This document shows, piece after piece, positions 13,757-14,197 of a stretch of 14,197 bases of DNA. The DNA lies in assembly GCA_964646515.1 (NCBI GenBank), contig CAZYES010000023.1, positions 1-14,197 of the forward strand. Direction: 5' to 3'. Origin of the DNA: C7867-002 sp964646515 (GTDB lineage: Bacteria; Patescibacteriota; Minisyncoccia; Phycocordibacterales; PALSA-1337). Under the pieces are notes generated by a model. The model was not told the origin of the DNA, did not search any database, and worked only from the letters and a program-made list of their open reading frames with translations. How positions within the stretch are numbered: the stretch's first letter is position 1; every line of letters starts with the position of its first letter. The position numbers and the translations under genes were made by a program.

Positions 13757-13788
13757 AGTGGTTTGCGTGAAAGCGCAGGCCACTTTTT
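13757..13788 (+). terminator. Rho-independent terminator of the acetyltransferase gene
   Basis: AGTGGTTTGCG (13757-13767) pairs with CGCAGGCCACT (13774-13784) over 11 positions with two G-U pairs around TGAAAG, followed by TTTTT. It lies 22 bases after the stop codon. Confidence 0.87.
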
Positions 13789-13888
13789 ATTATCACAAGT
13801 CTTCTATTTCATCAGCATGGAGCCACCGGTTATTAGAGTGATTGTATTGTTCATAGAGACCTAATCCATTTATCAAAATTATTTTTCA

Positions 13889-13909
13889 TAGGTGATATTT
13901 TCTCACCTA
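13889..13909. repeat. 7-bp hairpin in the AT-rich gap
   Basis: TAGGTGA (13889-13895) and TCACCTA (13903-13909) form a perfect inverted repeat with a seven-base loop. Neither side carries a T tract suitable for termination. Otherwise the stretch 13790-13950 shows no gene or RNA that I can support. Confidence 0.4.
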
Positions 13910-13954
13910 CAGGAAATATTTCAATATGTCGCACCGTTAAATAATGTGTCTTTG

Positions 13955-14075
13955 TGCGGGTAGCGAGAATCGGCTTCGCCTCTCACCTCGCCAGCTCGGC
14001 TCGGGCTAGCCACCGGCTCGCGGCTCGACGTGCTCGTCTCGCACGCTCCGCCGTTCGATTCCCACAACCTCGTCA
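13955..14075. repeat. GC-rich low-complexity patch with repeated GCTCG
   Basis: After AT-rich DNA the composition switches abruptly. GCTCG occurs five times between 13990 and 14040, with GAGA-GGC-TTC-GCC-TCTC hairpin potential at about 13968-13984. At its 3' side, GTTCGATTCCCAC (about 14053-14065) looks like the T loop and 3' T-stem strand of a tRNA, but the preceding bases do not pair, so no tRNA is encoded. It may be a repeat or a junction left by recombination at a tRNA end. An open frame across it exists but translates to Ala/Arg/Ser low complexity. Confidence 0.5.
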
Positions 14076-14091
14076 CAATGATGCTCCACTC

Positions 14092-14110
14092 GCAGGCATA
14101 ACATGCCTGC
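14092..14110 (+). promoter_or_regulatory. Hairpin containing the start codon of the last open frame
   Basis: GCAGGCAT (14092-14099), AAC and ATGCCTGC (14103-14110) form a perfect 8-bp hairpin. Its 3' arm begins with the ATG of the partial frame, and its 5' arm holds the only AGG near ribosome-site distance, so it could mask initiation. Confidence 0.4.
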
Positions 14111-14197
14111 TAATAAGAATCGAAGAAATAATATGGTGCCTACTAACAAAGATCTAGGCAATAATATGGTGCCTGCACCGAGCGAGGAGTCTCGAGC
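14103..14197 (+). CDS. Start of an unknown protein with an 11-residue repeat, cut by the window edge
   Basis: ATG at 14103 opens a frame that runs to the end of the window (31 codons seen): MPANKNRR, then NNMVPTNKDLG, then NNMVPAPSEES. The peptide repeat reflects a 15-base direct repeat (AATAATATGGTGCCT at 14127-14141 and 14160-14174) spaced exactly 33 bases apart, a multiple of three, which favours real coding. An in-frame TGA at 14079-14081 bounds it upstream. Methionines 11 and 22, inside the repeat units, are alternative starts. The segment is polar, with no signal peptide. No family can be named from so short a piece, and a non-coding repeat is the alternative. Confidence 0.35.
   Translation, partial: MPANKNRRNNMVPTNKDLGNNMVPAPSEESR
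14127..14174 (+). repeat. Two copies of a 15-bp direct repeat, 33-bp period
   Basis: AATAATATGGTGCCT occurs at 14127-14141 and 14160-14174. The period of 33 bases keeps the reading frame. Confidence 0.75.

Noticed and set aside
13889..13909. Hairpin considered as a terminator
   Set aside because: No T tract follows the stem on either strand.
14053..14076. A second tRNA gene
   Set aside because: The T loop and 3' strand look right, but the 5' T-stem strand does not pair and no acceptor, D or anticodon arm fits upstream.
13954..14157. Open frame of 67 codons on the plus strand over the GC-rich patch
   Set aside because: It translates to Ala/Arg/Ser low complexity that follows the GCTCG repeats, has no ribosome site, and overlaps a better repeat-bearing frame. 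It is composition-driven.
1..14197. CRISPR array, insertion sequence or rRNA
   Set aside because: No regularly spaced repeats, no transposase or integrase catalytic pattern, and no rRNA segments were seen.

Overview
The window looks like an AT-rich chromosomal segment of a bacterium of the Candidate Phyla Radiation (Patescibacteria, probably the Parcubacteria side). This is inferred from protein character, not from a search. The pointers are a short release factor 1, a cysteine-free type B L31, a pairing of a membrane PH-domain protein with a TraG/VirD4-like ATPase, a DedA-PAP2 fusion, few good Shine-Dalgarno sites, and at least two genes whose -10 boxes sit directly before the ATG. TGA is used as an ordinary stop (enolase, prfA, the 244-residue gene, the acetyltransferase), so there is no sign of the Gracilibacteria/SR1 recoding.

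Layout. 1-236: tRNA-Arg(CCU) inside an 11-bp inverted repeat, then a minus-strand terminator. 295-2470 (minus): rpmE, prfA and an unrecognised 244-residue protein end at that terminator. 2581-3750 (plus): a 12-TM MFS transporter, divergent from rpmE and tightly convergent with the next block. 3780-8057 (minus): a SAM methyltransferase, a 929-residue TraG/VirD4-like ATPase and a bacterial PH-domain membrane protein, closely spaced. 8260-9546 (plus): enolase. 9547-10228: a 680-bp gap without a long gene but with dense signals. 10229-12320 (minus): phosphoglycerate mutase and a DedA-PAP2 fusion. 12489-12725 (plus): a glutaredoxin-like protein. 12763-13033 (minus): what looks like a frameshifted gene remnant. 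13154-13735 (plus): a GNAT acetyltransferase between two terminators, with richer base composition. 13790-14197: a short AT-rich stretch, a GC-rich GCTCG-repeat patch, and the start of a repeat-bearing open frame that runs off the edge.

Genes working together. Enolase and phosphoglycerate mutase catalyse consecutive steps of lower glycolysis (3-PG to 2-PG to PEP). rpmE-prfA is a translation cluster known from many bacteria. The PH protein and TraG-like ATPase form a probable membrane/DNA-transfer pair. DedA-PAP2 points to lipid handling.

Most interesting: (1) the enolase-gpmA gap holds two convergent transcription units, each with a good promoter, ending at one perfectly symmetrical GNRA-loop terminator. 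The plus unit predicts a structured RNA of about 160 nt whose closing stem begins at the predicted start site and which carries a sequestered, nearly complete match to the anti-Shine-Dalgarno. The minus unit carries an 18-residue proline-rich microORF. (2) The phosphoglycerate mutase has serine where the second catalytic histidine is expected.
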